Assembly (NCBI RefSeq): GCF_029945705.1
Contig: NZ_JAQSDC010000059.1
Location: 1 to 64,000 of the forward strand
DNA length: 64,000 nucleotides
Direction of reading: 5' to 3'
Source of the DNA: Methylotenera sp.
Lineage (GTDB): Bacteria; Pseudomonadota; Gammaproteobacteria; Burkholderiales; Methylophilaceae
The notes beneath the pieces were generated by a model that made no database searches, was not told the DNA's origin, and saw only the letters and a program-made list of their open reading frames with translations. The first letter of the stretch is position 1; every line of letters begins with the position of its first letter. This document shows positions 62,373 to 64,000 of this stretch, in pieces. Made by a program: the position numbers and the translations under genes.

Positions 62373-63467
62373 ATGGCAGCAATCGACATCAGTCCAATCT
62401 TAAAATTCATGCTGGATAAAGGCGGCTCAGACCTCTTTTTTAGCACAGGTGCAATCATTCATATTGAAGTTGAAGGCGATACATTGCCTATCAATAACCA
62501 AATAATGACGCCTGGCATGATTAAAGAAATTGCTTACTCAATGATGACGGCAGACCAAATCACAGAGTTTGAATCAACGCTAGAGTGTAATTTTGCCATT
62601 AGTAAGAAAGATGTCGGTCGGTTCCGCGTAAATGTATTCAAGCAACGCGGTGAAGTGGGTATGGTGGTACGTCATATTAAAACGGACATTCCATCCATAG
62701 ACTCATTAGGCCTTCCTGCAGTATTAAAAGATTTGATTTTACGCAAGCGCGGTTTAATTCTTATTGTTGGTGCAACGGGTTCTGGTAAAACCACTACCCT
62801 CGCCTCTATGATTGATCATCGAAATGCAACGACAAATGGCCACATACTTACACTTGAAGACCCTATTGAATTTATTCACCCACATAAAAAATCAATAGTT
62901 GACCAACGCGAAGTTGGCATTGATACATTATCTTTTGAAAATGGCCTTAAAAATGCCATGCGCCAAGCGCCAGATGTGATTCTAATTGGTGAGGTGCGTG
63001 ATATGGAAGGCATGAAAAACGCCATGGCTTATGCTGAAACTGGCCATTTGTGCCTGGCTACATTGCATGCTAATAATGCCAACCAAGCACTTGAACGGAT
63101 CATTTCATTCTTTCCAGAAGACGCCAGAGCGGGACTACTACTTGGCTTGTCAATGAACCTAGTGTCTATTGTTTCGCAACGACTTATTACTGGCAAACTC
63201 AGCAAGCGTGTTGCAGCAATTGAGGTGATGATTAATACGCCCTACATTTCAGAGCTTATTCAAAAGCAAAAAATGAGCGACATGAAAGATACCATGGCTG
63301 ATAGTAATGACATTGGCATGAATACTTTCGATCAATCTTTATTCAGACTATTTAGCAACGGTAAAATTGATGAGGAAAATGCGTTGTCAAATGCCGACTC
63401 ACGCAATGACTTATCATTAAAAATTCGCTTTGCGGCTGAAGGTACTCGTAACTCTAGCTTTGGTTAA
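62373..63467 (+). CDS. pilU: Type IV pilus retraction ATPase PilU
   Basis: A 364-residue PilT/PilU-family hexameric ATPase that helps depolymerise pili for twitching. Walker A VGATGSGKTTTLASMI, Asp box EDPIEFIHPHKKSIVDQREVGIDT, Walker B DVILIGEVRDMEGM, His box ATLHANNANQALERI. The 'IVDQREVGIDT' and EDARAGLLLGLSMNLVSIVSQRL forms and the longer C-terminus favour PilU over PilT. pilT is not in the window. Confidence 0.9.
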   Translation: MAAIDISPILKFMLDKGGSDLFFSTGAIIHIEVEGDTLPINNQIMTPGMIKEIAYSMMTADQITEFESTLECNFAISKKDVGRFRVNVFKQRGEVGMVVRHIKTDIPSIDSLGLPAVLKDLILRKRGLILIVGATGSGKTTTLASMIDHRNATTNGHILTLEDPIEFIHPHKKSIVDQREVGIDTLSFENGLKNAMRQAPDVILIGEVRDMEGMKNAMAYAETGHLCLATLHANNANQALERIISFFPEDARAGLLLGLSMNLVSIVSQRLITGKLSKRVAAIEVMINTPYISELIQKQKMSDMKDTMADSNDIGMNTFDQSLFRLFSNGKIDEENALSNADSRNDLSLKIRFAAEGTRNSSFG

Positions 63468-63492
63468 GCTGCGCTTTGGTCAATCAACATAT

Positions 63493-64000
63493 TTAATCAT
63501 GATGATTCAATGCGGCAAATATGGAGGCAGCTACAATTAAGCTGCCGCCTATCCATTCGTTTATTTCCATTGTTTCGTGTGCTAGAAAATAAGAAGTAAT
63601 AGCGGCAACCACCAACTCAAACAAAAATAACACTGAGGCGCGTGTCGCTGGCATTTGCGTAATGCCGTATTGTGTTAGTAAGGTAGCCGCAATGAGTGAA
63701 AGTGCGATGACCAAAATTACCAAGCCATCATTAAGGCTAAAGAAGCTAGGTGTGGGAATAGTTTCGTTCACAAATGGCATGGCTAGAATCGCCATTAAAA
63801 ACACCCCTGCCCATACTGCAAAGGATTTACTGCGTATGGTTAAGTGAGTAGATTTTCTAGTAATCACATTGCTTATGGCAAACGTAATACCAGATGTTAG
63901 TGCAAACCACTCTGCAGTATTTCTAGGTAACGGCCAAGCGCTGGCTTTGCCTGTTAAGTCAGTCAGCATAATAAACGCCCCCAACAGGGATAGCGCCATA
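63493..64000 (-). CDS. EamA-family (DMT) transporter, partial
   Basis: The C-terminal 168 or more residues of a drug/metabolite-type permease; the start lies beyond the window edge. About five membrane segments are visible with EamA features (AEWFALTSGITFAISNVITRKS, LVILVIALSLIAATLLTQYGITQMPATRASVLFLFELVVAAITSYFLAHE). Substrate unknown. Convergent with pilU. Confidence 0.85.
   Translation of the reverse strand, partial: MALSLLGAFIMLTDLTGKASAWPLPRNTAEWFALTSGITFAISNVITRKSTHLTIRSKSFAVWAGVFLMAILAMPFVNETIPTPSFFSLNDGLVILVIALSLIAATLLTQYGITQMPATRASVLFLFELVVAAITSYFLAHETMEINEWIGGSLIVAASIFAALNHHD

Noticed and set aside
1-64000. CRISPR array or prophage
   Set aside because: No regularly spaced direct repeats and no phage structural, integrase or lysis genes were seen.

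Overview
The window looks like chromosomal DNA of a low-GC, Gram-negative methylotroph. The best fit is a betaproteobacterium of the Methylophilaceae (Methylotenera-like). The pointers are a lanthanide-type PQQ methanol dehydrogenase of the XoxF kind, a twitching-motility ATPase, many outer-membrane and periplasmic proteins, a Pls-like/CphA-like polymer locus, and AT-rich intergenic DNA. This placement is inference from gene content; no rRNA or marker alignment was possible.

Layout. 1-2634: a broken tail of an HlyB-like ABC exporter, a secreted Sel1-repeat protein, and a RAYT (REP-associated) transposase killed by one in-frame stop and abutting uvrB. 2634-7482: uvrB, a secreted trypsin-like protease with a TPR tail, an aspartate-type aminotransferase, and tRNA-Asn with a clear sigma-70 promoter. 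7593-12792: a J-domain protein followed by three unrecognised acidic or helical proteins, a secreted DUF4124-type protein and a PAP2 phosphatase. 12977-16601: small enzymes and hypotheticals (ASCH, SelO, DUF5710, GIY-YIG-like).

16612-29240 is a polyamino-acid locus. One strand carries two cyanophycin-synthetase-like genes (one complete, one without the C-terminal Mur lobe and with an altered P-loop), a 1331-residue Pls/PosA-type synthetase (A-T-membrane/beta-helix) and its phosphopantetheinyl transferase. The opposite strand carries a zinc-ribbon ABC exporter, a DUF1854 protein and a VF530 protein. The divergent promoter region holds an 8-bp direct repeat with 11-bp period. No cyanophycinase is visible.

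29294-35178 is a CzcCBA/CusCBA-type heavy-metal efflux operon. 35318-40689 is a TonB receptor / YfiR-like / CHASE8-HAMP-GAF-PAS-GGDEF-EAL operon for c-di-GMP signalling. 41039-43464 holds a membrane protein and YcaO.

43550-55485 is an ECF sigma/ChrR-like cupin pair, a YheT hydrolase, a DUF3034 + periplasmic truncated-globin operon, and a nine-gene lipid-modification operon (two CFA-type methyltransferases, desaturase, FAD oxidoreductase, DUF2878, DUF1295, DUF1365, lipocalin). Three separate promoters here (before the sigma gene, the lipid operon and the DUF3034-globin operon) carry the same motif, TGCATC-N17-CGTA. This defines a candidate regulon directly from sequence.

55534-63999: a YhcH protein, split MnmD and MnmC oxidase genes, XoxF, a cluster of palindromic repeats also found beside the RAYT gene, a TPR/OGT-type glycosyltransferase with an in-frame REP insertion, PilU, and a partial EamA transporter.
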